From: Lachnospiraceae bacterium
GTDB taxonomy: Bacteria; Bacillota; Clostridia; Lachnospirales; Lachnospiraceae
Length of the DNA stretch: 33,547 nucleotides
Assembly: GCA_017460845.1 (NCBI GenBank)
Contig: JAFUAE010000125.1
Span: forward strand, 1 to 33,547
Reading direction: 5' to 3'
Position numbers and translations under genes: made by a program. The notes under the pieces are model-generated. The model ran no database searches. It was not told the DNA's origin and saw only the letters and a list, made by a program, of their open reading frames with translations. Each line of letters opens with the position of its first letter. Position 1 is the stretch's first letter. This document shows, piece after piece, positions 1 to 10,703 of this stretch.

Positions 1-165
1 AGGGTTGTACACAATACTTTTTTCAGCACTTACCTCAACTTTTTCAATTTCCTTTTCAAGGATCAGCTCGAGTAATCTGCGGCTGTTTTCCGCCTCCAGC
101 ATCACCGCGCCAAACATAAAGTTGTCCCTGATCGTCTGTTCCTGCAGGGTTTTCCTTCTTCCCAT
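1..165 (-). CDS. Rpn-family / PD-(D/E)XK nuclease-transposase-like protein, N-terminus only
   Basis: This is the first 55 codons of a gene that continues beyond the left edge. The ATG at 165 is preceded by a good AGGAG site (AGGAGCCCGAAG). The protein opens MGRRKTLQEQTIRDNFMFGA, then a Leu/Glu-rich helix and a segment ending KSIVYNP. This is the usual opening of the PD-(D/E)XK nuclease family transposase (Rpn-like) proteins that are multi-copy in Lachnospiraceae. The catalytic Asp and Glu-x-Lys motifs would lie outside the window, so activity cannot be judged. The family call rests on recognition of the N-terminal pattern only. Confidence 0.72.
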   Translation of the reverse strand, partial: MGRRKTLQEQTIRDNFMFGAVMLEAENSRRLLELILEKEIEKVEVSAEKSIVYNP

Positions 166-556
166 CTTCGGGCTCCTTTCTTTCGGTGTGACATGGATCT
201 TATCGCCGGATCCAGTTTCCCCAAGAAAGGTTTCCCCTTTGTCATCTGAGTCAGTTCCGTATCCATGCCTGTTTTATTTCAGGTTACAAAGCATGGATTT
301 CGATTTCAGATTCATGACAGGTGCATACGGCACCGGAAGATATGATTTGAGAAGAAAAAGAAATATGCTTTGCCATCATGATACCATGTATGGCAAAGCA
401 CGTTCAATAAAGCATTTATAAACTTTTTATAATACTGGGTCAGCAAACAATTATAAGATTCATTAAAGTTACGATTCTGCTTGAATTCAAAATAAATCCC
501 CTGGAGATTATGATTTGTGTCGTAATTCAAATACGCATGTATAAATGTCAGGCATC
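166..556. other. Intergenic region without a convincing gene
   Basis: About 390 bases lie between the divergent nuclease fragment and the next promoter. The only clear structure is an 11-bp perfect stem, TGCTTTGCCAT at 366-376 pairing with ATGGCAAAGCA at 390-400. Neither side has a long T-run. The open frames here are short, compositionally poor and lack ribosome sites, so I call no gene. Confidence 0.6.
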
Positions 557-585
557 TTGAAGCGCCGTATCAAAAATGATATGAT
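557..585 (+). promoter_or_regulatory. Sigma-A-like promoter for the small protein / wall-binding protein pair
   Basis: TTGAAG at 557-562 and TATGAT at 580-585 are separated by exactly 17 bases. The predicted start near 592 leaves a leader of about 60 bases before the ATG at 654. A second TATAAT at 613-618 lacks a good -35 partner. Confidence 0.5.
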
Positions 586-653
586 TTTAGGTGCTAAAAA
601 CAATATTAACACTATAATAATCTTTCTTGTCTGCATTTGAGAGAGGAACAGCT

Positions 654-851
654 ATGAAAATCGGCGTGCGAAAATTCAGCCCAATGAAGAGGTTTAAAGC
701 AAGGACTACAGGACGTGCAAAAAGAACCATCAAAAAAGCTCTCATTCCCTGGTATGGGAAAAGAGGAACCGGTTGGTTGCATCCGAAGAGAAAGATTTAT
801 AACACGATTTATAAAAAAACCACTTTCAGTATCTTTGATTTATTCAAATAG
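654..851 (+). CDS. Small basic protein of unknown function (65 aa)
   Basis: The ATG at 654 is chosen because GAGAGGAA lies just upstream. A TTG further upstream in the same frame has no such site. The 65-residue product is very rich in Lys and Arg (for example the segment KARTTGRAKRTIKKA) and ends in a hydrophobic-aromatic tail TTFSIFDLFK. No signal peptide or membrane segment is visible. It resembles small basic proteins with a conserved 'YGKKGxGW' core that I recall from Lachnospiraceae and their mobile elements, but I know no function. The stop is 15 bases before the next gene, so the two are very probably cotranscribed. Nucleic-acid binding is a guess from charge alone. Confidence 0.65.
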   Translation: MKIGVRKFSPMKRFKARTTGRAKRTIKKALIPWYGKRGTGWLHPKRKIYNTIYKKTTFSIFDLFK

Positions 852-866
852 AGGAGGGAAATCATT

Positions 867-1388
867 ATGAAAAAATTATCAACAGTAATAATATCTGCTT
901 TGCTTGCAGCAGCCATGACACTTTCTGCATTCGCCGGTCAATGGGCTCAGGATGCAATTGGCTGGTGGTATCAGAATGATGACGGTTCCTGGCCGGTTGG
1001 CTGGGCATGGATCGATGGAAATAATGACGGTATTGCTGAATGCTATTATTTTAATGAATCTGGATATTGCCTGATGAATACAACCACGCCGGACGGCTGT
1101 ATTGTCGATCCAACTGGTGCATGGATCGTCAATGGTATCGTTCAGACCAAGGTCGTGACTGCACAGCCGGTTCCGGCTCCGGCTACCCATAGACAGCTCT
1201 ATGGGATCAATGGTGTTTCGGCGACTCCTTATGATGGATACACAATTATTGTTAATACAAACACCCGCAAATACCATATCCCAAGCTGTAACAAAGTTAA
1301 GGACATAAAAGCAGATAATCTCGGTTATGCTTCTGATGCAGCCCTGCTTGAATCTCAAGGTCTGTCTCCATGCAAGGTATGTCATTGA
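867..1388 (+). CDS. Secreted wall-binding-repeat protein with C-terminal Ada-like Cys motif
   Basis: The start has an AGGAGG site 8 bases upstream. Residues 1-23 are a classic signal peptide (MKKLSTVIIS, then an Ala/Leu core ending AFA). Residues 25-97 carry an aromatic, Gly-rich block (GWWYQNDDGSWPVGW, then CYYFNESG) typical of choline-binding or glucan-binding wall repeats. A Pro/Ala linker follows. The C-terminus (about 127-173) has the pattern Y-H-x3-C-x27-C-x2-C-H, with H137, C141, C169 and C172. This is the small cysteine module seen at the ends of some secreted nuclease and lamin-tail proteins, and it resembles the zinc site of the Ada N-terminal domain. Metal binding is inferred. It follows the 65-aa gene as the second gene of the unit. 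Confidence 0.85.
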   Translation: MKKLSTVIISALLAAAMTLSAFAGQWAQDAIGWWYQNDDGSWPVGWAWIDGNNDGIAECYYFNESGYCLMNTTTPDGCIVDPTGAWIVNGIVQTKVVTAQPVPAPATHRQLYGINGVSATPYDGYTIIVNTNTRKYHIPSCNKVKDIKADNLGYASDAALLESQGLSPCKVCH

Positions 1389-1476
1389 TTTATAAATCCT
1401 CACGATGATACTCTTATCGAAAAACGAATGTCCTAAAACATCTGTCAGATGAGGAATCTATCCTGAAGCTATTACA

Positions 1477-1531
1477 AAACAGGCTGCTACTCTATAGACG
1501 ATTAATCTATAGTGTAACAGCCTGTTTATTT
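1477..1531. terminator. Intrinsic terminator shared by convergent genes
   Basis: AAACAGGCTG (1478-1487) pairs with CAGCCTGTTT (1519-1528), continued by an inner TCTATAGA/TCTATAG stem around a short loop. It lies between two genes that converge, 88 bases after one stop and about 20 before the other. The T-rich right flank suits the plus strand. The A-rich left flank gives a weaker T-run on the minus strand. Confidence 0.75.
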
Positions 1532-1550
1532 GTTTTCCCCTGCCGTATGT

Positions 1551-2348
1551 TTACTGCACTTTCACATATTTTGTCCCGGCCAGTGTGATACGGTGCTCTT
1601 CGGTCTGTCCGATCCCGGCTCCGGGGCCTGCACCAAACCGTCCCTCCTGCCCGGCAATCATCGTAAAGATGGTCGCGGAAATGCTTTCGTGTCTTGCATT
1701 TGCAGCCGTAACAGGAATGCCGTTTTCAACAAGCTGCCCCTGGGCATTTAATACAGATCCGTCCGGCAGCGTCGTATTGCGCTCCATAGCGCCCATGCGC
1801 CCGTCGCTCACCTCGCGGAAATAATACCAGCAGCCGCCGATCTGTTTCCAGCCGGTCACCATACGGCCCTTGATCCTCGTCGAATCAGGATCCAGATAAT
1901 ACAGATCATGTCTGCCGTCCTCAAACCAGCCGGTCACCATCTGACCATCCCCGTTAAATAAAAACCAGTCAAAGGGCGCCTGTCCGCCGGACCAGTCTGC
2001 ATAAGGATTGACAATTGCGGCCCATTCTCCTGCATACTGCCTTCCGCCCGATGCAAATCCCCAGAATCCGGGCGTTGCTTCAAACCAGCTTCCGCCGGTG
2101 ACTACATATCCCGGATAACCTCTTAAGTCCTCATATCCGAAGTCGATTCTGGAAATGAGTCCGGCCGCATCAGCTGAGAACTGCCCGTTCCGATATGGAT
2201 CCGTATAGGCTGCAGCTCCGGAGCGGTTCTGATAGAGATCCGCATAACCGGCAGCATTGACCGGTTCCAGTAACGCAATTGAAAAGCATGCGGCCAGCAT
2301 GGCTAAGGGTATAACTGATATTTTATGATTCATCTTTTTTATCTTCAT
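1551..2348 (-). CDS. Secreted cell-wall-binding-repeat protein
   Basis: I place the start at the ATG at 2348 (MKIKKMNHK), because GAAAGAG lies 11 bases upstream and a signal peptide then begins correctly. A second ATG at 2333 is possible. The product has 265 residues. Residues 1-32 are a signal peptide ending PVNAAG. The rest is rich in Gly, Trp and Tyr, with repeat-like units around GQMVTGWFEDGRHDLYYLDP and GRMVTGWKQIGGCWYYF, as in choline/glucan-binding wall repeats. It ends in a region without repeats (about 205-265). It converges on another wall-repeat protein at 867-1388 but is not a close copy. No catalytic domain is visible, so a structural or adhesive role at the wall is inferred. Confidence 0.8.
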   Translation of the reverse strand: MKIKKMNHKISVIPLAMLAACFSIALLEPVNAAGYADLYQNRSGAAAYTDPYRNGQFSADAAGLISRIDFGYEDLRGYPGYVVTGGSWFEATPGFWGFASGGRQYAGEWAAIVNPYADWSGGQAPFDWFLFNGDGQMVTGWFEDGRHDLYYLDPDSTRIKGRMVTGWKQIGGCWYYFREVSDGRMGAMERNTTLPDGSVLNAQGQLVENGIPVTAANARHESISATIFTMIAGQEGRFGAGPGAGIGQTEEHRITLAGTKYVKVQ

Positions 2349-2729
2349 TTGTATTGATACTCTTTCTGCAATTATATACGCAGGAGCGCCCAACCGAGCC
2401 CGCTCTCCGTCAGTTCTGCTGTTCTTTATATCTTATCAGAAATGCCCCCGTTTTGTCATTCGTAAATGCTTTTCCTCTGTTATTCCGATATTATTCTTGA
2501 AATATCCTTATGGATAATTTACAATTCATATATATCCATTATTCATTATTTAATAATCTGTTTTATTTCTTTTAAAAGCCTTTTGAAAGCCTTTTGAACC
2601 TGTTTCCGGGCGAGGTCTCCGTTAGCTGTCTCCGGTATAATCTTTAAAACCTTTTTGCAGCGATATTACATTTCCTTCTTGCCCGGAGTTCACAGCGATT
2701 ATTTCAGTAAGGAGTTCACGCCATACACC
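2349..2729. other. Divergent intergenic region with one promoter
   Basis: This 381-base AT-rich spacer separates the divergent wall-protein and HTH-Uma2 genes. It holds the plus-strand promoter at 2497-2525 and, at about 2574-2599, an imperfect tandem repeat of an 11-mer related to TTTTGAAAGCC. I found no convincing promoter for the minus-strand gene and no gene inside the spacer. Confidence 0.5.
2497..2525 (+). promoter_or_regulatory. Sigma-A-like promoter for the HTH-Uma2 / glpK unit
   Basis: TTGAAA at 2497-2502 and TACAAT at 2520-2525 are 17 bases apart, close to consensus. It predicts a leader of about 200 bases before the ATG at 2730. I saw no riboswitch-like fold in that leader. Confidence 0.6.
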
Positions 2730-5104
<2,375 letters not shown>

Positions 5105-5106
5105 CA

Positions 5107-5120
5107 GGAGGACGTCCTCC
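5107..5120. repeat. Perfect 14-bp palindrome after glpK stop
   Basis: GGAGGACGTCCTCC is a perfect palindrome two bases after the glpK stop. It could fold with the following terminator hairpin or be a protein site. It has no T-run of its own. Confidence 0.6.
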
Positions 5121-5138
5121 ATTAAAGTGTTTTATGCA

Positions 5139-5200
5139 AAGCAGCTCCGTCAGGCAGCATACTGGTCTATGGTATGTTGCCTGACGAAGCTGACTTTTTT
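5139..5200 (+). terminator. Intrinsic terminator of glpK
   Basis: A stem of CCGTCAGGCAGCATAC (5147-5162) pairs with GTATGTTGCCTGACG (5172-5186) with one mismatch, extended by AGCT pairs, and is followed by CTTTTTT ending at 5200. It lies between the convergent glpK and histidine kinase genes. The T-run favours the plus strand. Confidence 0.8.
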
Positions 5201-5210
5201 ATGTTCAGTT

Positions 5211-7373
5211 TCAGTTCAGATACTGAGAAAGCAGCTCTATCAGCACTTCCGGCTGGAACGGCTTTGCAAGATGCGCATTCATTCCGGCTTCCAGACATCT
5301 GCGGACATCCTCATCATAGGCATTTGCGCTCATTGCGATGATCGGAAGCTCACGGAAATAATCGCCTTCAAGTGTCCTGATCTTCCGGGTCGCTTCATAC
5401 CCGTCCATGACCGGCATCTGGATATCCATCAGTACTGCATCATACGATCCGCTCCCCAGCGAGCGGATCTTGTCGTACCCGATCTGTCCGTTTTCAGCGT
5501 GATCGACTTCGAGTCCGTACTGCTCCAGCGTGATGCAGACAATCTCTGCATTTATATCATTGTCTTCTACCAGCAGTACCCGCCGTCCGGAAAGTTCAGC
5601 GCTGCCTGCTTCATTCCCTGATCCTGTGCCGGGTCCTGCGCCTGCTGCCGTTCCATCCGGGAAATCGGCCGAGCTGCCTGCTGCCGTTCCTGCTGAGGAG
5701 TCCGCCATTCTGTATGCCTCACGCACCGCCGCCGGATCGTCTCCTGCCACAAAGCCTGTCGGGGAATCGTTTTTGCCGTCCGGCGCTTCTCTCTCAGCGG
5801 ATTCCAGTTCCAGTTCGACCGTAAATTCCGAACCCATTCCGGGCTTACTCTTTACGGAAATCCTTCCGTCCATCAGCTCTACGATCCTCGCCGTAATGGC
5901 AAGACCCAGACCTGTTCCCTGTACACGGTTTACTGTGGTTTTTTCTTCTCTGGTGAAGCTTTCAAAAATATGCGGCAGATATTCCTCGCTGATCCCGATC
6001 CCGGTGTCTCTGACAATAAAACGATACTTATGTCTGCCGCTGTTGTCATTTGCAGATTCCTCTTCCGCGATCAGATCGACGCTCCCGCCGGAGGGAGTAT
6101 ATTTAATTGCATTGCTGATAATATTGACCAGGATCTGCTCGATCCGCAGCTCGTCCGCATACACCTTAAAATGCCGCACGCTGTTATGATCGTAGCTGAT
6201 CTTCAGGTCCTTGCTGCTGGCCTGCAGAAGCGTGATATCTTCGATCCGCCGGAATACGGTCCCGAGGTCACAGATTCCCACCGACAGCTGCATCTTGCCG
6301 CTCTCGATTTTGGAAAAGTCCAGAATGTCATTAATCAGGGACAGCAGGAAATGACTGGAAGAACCGATCTTCTCCAGTGCCTCCGCGACCATTGCCGGGT
6401 CGTCTTTTCTGCTTTTTGCGATATTGGTATATCCGACGATTGCATTCATCGGGGTGCGGATATCATGGGACATGTTGGCAAGGAAATCATTCCGTGCGCT
6501 CGTCCTGGCCTCTTCCATCCGCTTCTGATACTCCTGCTCGCGCTTCATCTGCGCATCAATGTTGTTGGTTCCGATGATCAGGTGACGGCCGTCGCTGTCC
6601 TCGAGCAAAGTTGCCTTCATACTCACCCAGACCGGTTCCCCTCCGATGATCAGTCTGTATTTCATCGTAAAGCTTCCGTCCCTCGCCAGGTTGGACAGGA
6701 GCTTTTCCTTTGTGAAAACGCTTAAAAACCGTTCCCTGTCTCCTTCATCAATGACACGACGCATGTTCCGCCGGCTCGTATTGAAGAAATCGTCCCCTTC
6801 CTTTTCAATTCCAAGTGACTCATACTGATCCGCTGAACTATATTCTATAAAATGATCCGTATCCGTATCCACGACATAGATGCTGAAATAATCCCCGGCC
6901 AGCGCCTGTGCGACCTTCGAATAGGTTATGCTGGCGTAACGGGCCTTCCGAAAGGCTTCCTGCGCCTTCATCTGCTCATCAACGCTGCTGATGCCGATGA
7001 CGACATGCCGGCTTTCTTCTTCGATCATGCGCGTGATCTTCAGATGGACATAGGTCGGTATGCCTTTGAACATCAGGCGGAAGATCATGGTGAAATGTCC
7101 GTATGTATCGAGAGCTTCAAGTATTGTTTCCTTGGTAAATGTCTCCAGAAAATGTGCCCTGTCCTCCGGATAGATGATCTCCTCGAAATTGGTCCTCGCA
7201 AAGGTGATAATGTCATCGCCCGCCGGCGGAAGCCCGAATTCCTTATACTCCGGAGCTGCACTGTATTCTATAAATTTGTCATTTTCCGTATTGACGTAAT
7301 AAATGCAGAAATAGTCCGCAGCAAGTGCCTGTGCCACACTGGCCTGCGATATTCTCATGACCTCGTTTTTCAT
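5211..7373 (-). CDS. Cytosolic hybrid histidine kinase with two PAS-like sensors and a receiver
   Basis: The product has 720 residues and no membrane segment. Residues 8-140 and 150-280 are two copies of the same PAS-like sensor (ALAADYFCIYYVNTENDKFI and ALAGDYFSIYVVDTDTDHFI). The dimerisation helix has the phospho-acceptor His303 in NMSHDIRTPMN. The ATPase domain (about 405-525) has an N-box around IISNAIKYTP, the DTGIGIS motif and GTGLGLA. A Ser/Ala/Gly-rich linker (about 540-595) leads to a receiver domain with acceptor Asp650 in AVLMDIQMPVMDG. The ATG at 7373 has AAGGA about 10 bases upstream. It follows another hybrid kinase after a spacer with 16-bp repeats. No output domain or partner regulator is adjacent, so phosphotransfer must go elsewhere. 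The signal is unknown. Confidence 0.93.
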   Translation of the reverse strand: MKNEVMRISQASVAQALAADYFCIYYVNTENDKFIEYSAAPEYKEFGLPPAGDDIITFARTNFEEIIYPEDRAHFLETFTKETILEALDTYGHFTMIFRLMFKGIPTYVHLKITRMIEEESRHVVIGISSVDEQMKAQEAFRKARYASITYSKVAQALAGDYFSIYVVDTDTDHFIEYSSADQYESLGIEKEGDDFFNTSRRNMRRVIDEGDRERFLSVFTKEKLLSNLARDGSFTMKYRLIIGGEPVWVSMKATLLEDSDGRHLIIGTNNIDAQMKREQEYQKRMEEARTSARNDFLANMSHDIRTPMNAIVGYTNIAKSRKDDPAMVAEALEKIGSSSHFLLSLINDILDFSKIESGKMQLSVGICDLGTVFRRIEDITLLQASSKDLKISYDHNSVRHFKVYADELRIEQILVNIISNAIKYTPSGGSVDLIAEEESANDNSGRHKYRFIVRDTGIGISEEYLPHIFESFTREEKTTVNRVQGTGLGLAITARIVELMDGRISVKSKPGMGSEFTVELELESAEREAPDGKNDSPTGFVAGDDPAAVREAYRMADSSAGTAAGSSADFPDGTAAGAGPGTGSGNEAGSAELSGRRVLLVEDNDINAEIVCITLEQYGLEVDHAENGQIGYDKIRSLGSGSYDAVLMDIQMPVMDGYEATRKIRTLEGDYFRELPIIAMSANAYDEDVRRCLEAGMNAHLAKPFQPEVLIELLSQYLN

Positions 7374-7407
7374 GGTCTGTTTTCCTTATGGCAGTAATAT
7401 GGTGACC

Positions 7408-7471
7408 GGATCAGCTTCAGTCCGGATCCGCTTCAGTCCGGGTCAGCTTTAGTCCGGATCAGCTTCAGTCC
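7408..7471. repeat. Four tandem 16-bp repeats between two kinase genes
   Basis: The unit GGATCAGCTTCAGTCC occurs at 7408, 7424, 7440 and 7456 with one or two changes in the second and third copies. It fills most of the 112-base spacer between the two hybrid kinase genes, immediately before the leader of the second. There is no large hairpin and no CRISPR-like spacing. Confidence 0.85.
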
Positions 7472-7485
7472 GGCTGAAAAGGCAG

Positions 7486-10400
7486 TTATCCGGGAATCAG
7501 ATTTTCCAGAGTCTCATAGAGGACATCCGGCTGGATCGGCTTCGTCAGGTGAGCGTTCAGGCCGGCCTGCAGACTGCGCTGCACATCCTCGTCAAAGGCA
7601 TTTGCCGTAAGTGCGATGATCGGGATCTTTTTTGCATCTTCCCGGTCAAGCGCACGGATCCTCCGCGTTGCCTCCAGTCCGTCCATTTCCGGCATACGCA
7701 TGTCCATCAGAATTGCGTCATAATACCCCGGCTCATGGCTTTCGAATTTTTCCAGGGCAATGCGTCCGTTTTCGGCCAGGTCCGCCTGCATTTCCTTTGT
7801 CTCCAGAACCATGACCATGATTTCCGCATTGATCTCGACGTCCTCTGCCAGCAGGATTCTTCTCCCTTTCAGCTCGGCTTTCCTGGTAGCCTTCATTCCG
7901 GTCACGCCCTTTTTCTTCATGGCCGACCTGAATTCCTCCAGAACCGCGGCCGCAAAGAGCGGTTTCGAGATAAAGCTGTCAACACCCGCCTGTACGGCCT
8001 CCTCCAGAATATCGTCCCAGCGGTATGCCGTCAGGATGATCACGGCGGATTCATGGCCGACGATCGAGCGGATCTGTCTTGTGGTCTCCACACCGTCCAT
8101 CTCCGGCATCTTCCAGTCTACCAGAACCAGATTATATGGTTCCTGTCTGGCATGACGTATCCTGATCATTTCAACGGCTTCCGCTCCGGAGGCTGCTATT
8201 TCGGCCTTAAAGTCTGCCTTTTCCAGAACCAGCTTTGCATGCTCGCAGGCAATCGGATCATCATCCACGATCAGGACGGAAATATCCTCAGGATACAGCT
8301 CCTCCGCATCTGCCGCCTCTTTGTGTAATACGTCGGACAGTGTAACGGTCACCGTGAAGGTAGAGCCCTCGCCCTTGACACTCTCCACCTCAATATTGCC
8401 GTTCATCATATCCACGATGTTCTTCGTGATTGCCATCCCCAGGCCCGAGCTGCCGTACCTGCTGGTATTGGAAGAATCCTCCTGGGTGAAAATATCAAAG
8501 ATATGCGGCAGGAACTCCGGGCTCATGCCGATGCCGGTATCGGAAATAATGAACCGGATCGTTGTTTTGCCATCAAACTGTGCCTTTTTCTCGATAGTGA
8601 AATCGATCCGTCCTCCTTCCGGCGTAAATTTGACCGCATTGCCCAGAATGTTGATCAGCACCTGGCGGAGCTTCATATTGTCTCCGATATAATAGTCATC
8701 CACTTGACCATTGATGCGGCAATGATACTCCAGGCCCTTTTCAGCCGCCTGTCCGCTGAAGATCATATTGATCGCCTCGATCATTTTGGAGAAGGAGAAT
8801 TCTTCGTGCTTCAGACTCAACCGCCCGGATTCGATGCGGGACATATCCAGAATATCGTTGATCAGCGCCAGCAGATGCTCGGAAGCGGATCCTATCTTTT
8901 TGAGGTAATCCTTTGCCTTTTCCGGCACCTCAGGATCATTCAGCGCAATGTTATCCAGGCCGATAATGACATTCATCGGGGTACGGATCTCATGGCTCAT
9001 GCTTGACAGGAAAGCCGTTTTCGCATTGCTCGCTTCCTTGGCCTGTGCCAGTGCGTCGCTTAACGCCTGCTGCTGCGCCATGGATCTGCGCATCTCGGCA
9101 TCGATTTCAGTGAGTCCGAGACCGATTGCATGGATTTCCTCCGCGCTCTGCTTCTCTCCCGTCTGCTCCACGCCGGCCACACGGATCATTTCATAGTATT
9201 CTTTTCCCGCGCGCCGGGCAAGATAACGATATGCCAGGATCGGCTCTTTTGAAAGTCCTTCCCGGATCGTCCGAGGCTGTATAAAATTCAGGAAGCCTTC
9301 CCTGTATGGCTCGGCAATGGAGCTTTCTGCATACGCTGCAAATGTCTCCTGATACGGGAAATGCTCCCCTGCCTTATACTGATCCATGTCCTCCGGGTCT
9401 TCGCGGTAGCAGACCGCATCATCCTGATCCAGATCCACATAATAGACGCTCCGGTAATCCGCCGCCATCGCCGTGATCATGCTGTCCTGCTGCGTTCTGC
9501 GCTTTTCCTCCTCAAGGAGCTTCTCCTGAAGCCTGAGGCGCTGCTCGTATTCTTCCTGTCTGGCACGGTTCTCCGCGTCTGCCGTTTCTTTTTCAAGCGT
9601 CAGTCTGGCAGCATTTCTGTTCTGTATGATCACCATTGCGAACATGATCAGCATCGCTGCAACAGTCAGCACTGACTGCAGAATACTTCTGTTGATAATT
9701 CCTCTCGAAATGGAACTGATCTCTTCGCTGATAACACTTTCCCGGATCAGATAAGTCAGCAGCCAGTCAGTACCTTTGACCGGCACATAGCTCAGGCTTT
9801 CCCGGATTCCCTTATATTCAAAGGAGACAATGCCCTTTCTGCCCTCCTCAAAGTCCCGTGATACCTGTTCAAACGAATTTCCGTCTTCGTATTGCGCCTG
9901 CTCAAGGGCATCAAACAGATTATCTTCTGCAGAGAGACCGCCAAGGACCGTGTTGCTGAGCGCGATGCCATCCTTGGTATAAATGTTGCAGTAGGTCGCT
10001 TCGTTCTCCTGCGCCTCCATAGACACGCCGGAAAGCATTTCCCTCATATCGATTTCCATGAAGCATGTCTTCAGCTTTGTGTCCAGGAAAGCGATATCCG
10101 TCGGCACTGCAATGATCGCCTTTTTCTCCGGCGTATTCAGATTCAGGATAGAGATCTCCGGTTCACTGATCGTCTGATAGTTAAAGGCATAGTCAGCGAT
10201 ATTATCCTGGGTTCCCTGCGAGGTATAGATCAGGCCGTCCTGATCCACAAAAGCAAATTTATCCAGTGTATAGAGCCGTTTCATCCGGGTCTGGTAATCC
10301 TGCAGCTTTTCCATGCTGCTTAAGTCCTCAGGCCTCATCAGTTCGACAGCTGTCTTAAGATCGTTGATCCTGCTCTGCAGATTGCTTTCTACGACCTGCT

Positions 10401-10578
10401 CCCGACGGCCGGCCAGCTCATCCAGATATAAATAGCTGACGGCCCGGACCGCGTCCTCCGTATCACGGCCTGCGCTCCGTCCCATCCAGATCGTACCGTA
10501 AAAAACGATCACAAAAACGATCAGGCCTCCAATCAGCAATACCTTCGCTGTATTCGTCATTCTACCGTTATCGTTCAC
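7486..10578 (-). CDS. Membrane hybrid histidine kinase with two receiver domains
   Basis: The product has 1030 residues. A GTG start at 10578 is supported by GGAGG nine bases upstream; the next ATG (10560) has no such site. Transmembrane segments lie at about 13-32 and 298-318. Between them is a ~265-residue extracellular sensor that looks like a Cache/PDC domain (VDQDGLIYTSQGT; YVPVKGTDWLLTYLI). A charged coiled coil (about 325-365) leads to a PAS-like region (370-490) related to those of the neighbouring kinase. The acceptor is His529 in SSMSHEIRTPMN, and the ATPase has DTGIGMS and SSGLGMA. Two receivers follow, with Asp821 (VLVDWKMPEMDG) and Asp959 (ILMDMRMPEMDG). It is probably an orphan kinase feeding a separate regulator. 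The ligand is unknown. Confidence 0.93.
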   Translation of the reverse strand: MNDNGRMTNTAKVLLIGGLIVFVIVFYGTIWMGRSAGRDTEDAVRAVSYLYLDELAGRREQVVESNLQSRINDLKTAVELMRPEDLSSMEKLQDYQTRMKRLYTLDKFAFVDQDGLIYTSQGTQDNIADYAFNYQTISEPEISILNLNTPEKKAIIAVPTDIAFLDTKLKTCFMEIDMREMLSGVSMEAQENEATYCNIYTKDGIALSNTVLGGLSAEDNLFDALEQAQYEDGNSFEQVSRDFEEGRKGIVSFEYKGIRESLSYVPVKGTDWLLTYLIRESVISEEISSISRGIINRSILQSVLTVAAMLIMFAMVIIQNRNAARLTLEKETADAENRARQEEYEQRLRLQEKLLEEEKRRTQQDSMITAMAADYRSVYYVDLDQDDAVCYREDPEDMDQYKAGEHFPYQETFAAYAESSIAEPYREGFLNFIQPRTIREGLSKEPILAYRYLARRAGKEYYEMIRVAGVEQTGEKQSAEEIHAIGLGLTEIDAEMRRSMAQQQALSDALAQAKEASNAKTAFLSSMSHEIRTPMNVIIGLDNIALNDPEVPEKAKDYLKKIGSASEHLLALINDILDMSRIESGRLSLKHEEFSFSKMIEAINMIFSGQAAEKGLEYHCRINGQVDDYYIGDNMKLRQVLINILGNAVKFTPEGGRIDFTIEKKAQFDGKTTIRFIISDTGIGMSPEFLPHIFDIFTQEDSSNTSRYGSSGLGMAITKNIVDMMNGNIEVESVKGEGSTFTVTVTLSDVLHKEAADAEELYPEDISVLIVDDDPIACEHAKLVLEKADFKAEIAASGAEAVEMIRIRHARQEPYNLVLVDWKMPEMDGVETTRQIRSIVGHESAVIILTAYRWDDILEEAVQAGVDSFISKPLFAAAVLEEFRSAMKKKGVTGMKATRKAELKGRRILLAEDVEINAEIMVMVLETKEMQADLAENGRIALEKFESHEPGYYDAILMDMRMPEMDGLEATRRIRALDREDAKKIPIIALTANAFDEDVQRSLQAGLNAHLTKPIQPDVLYETLENLIPG

Positions 10579-10703
10579 TTTGATAAGCCTCCGTAGGCGA
10601 GATTATTATCGATACTGTCCTTCAATAATACTGACTTGACATTTGGTATTATTATTTCACAATTGTGTGTTTCCTTCAAGTTTTTCGTTCTTTAAGGCTG
10701 GAA

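Noticed and set aside
312-530. A 72-codon open frame on the minus strand
   Set aside because: It starts with TTG, has no ribosome site and has a composition unlike the real genes. It crosses the hairpin at 366-400.
10636-10664. A plus-strand promoter at TTGACA (10636)
   Set aside because: There is no TATAAT-like element at 16-18 bases and no gene downstream on that strand.
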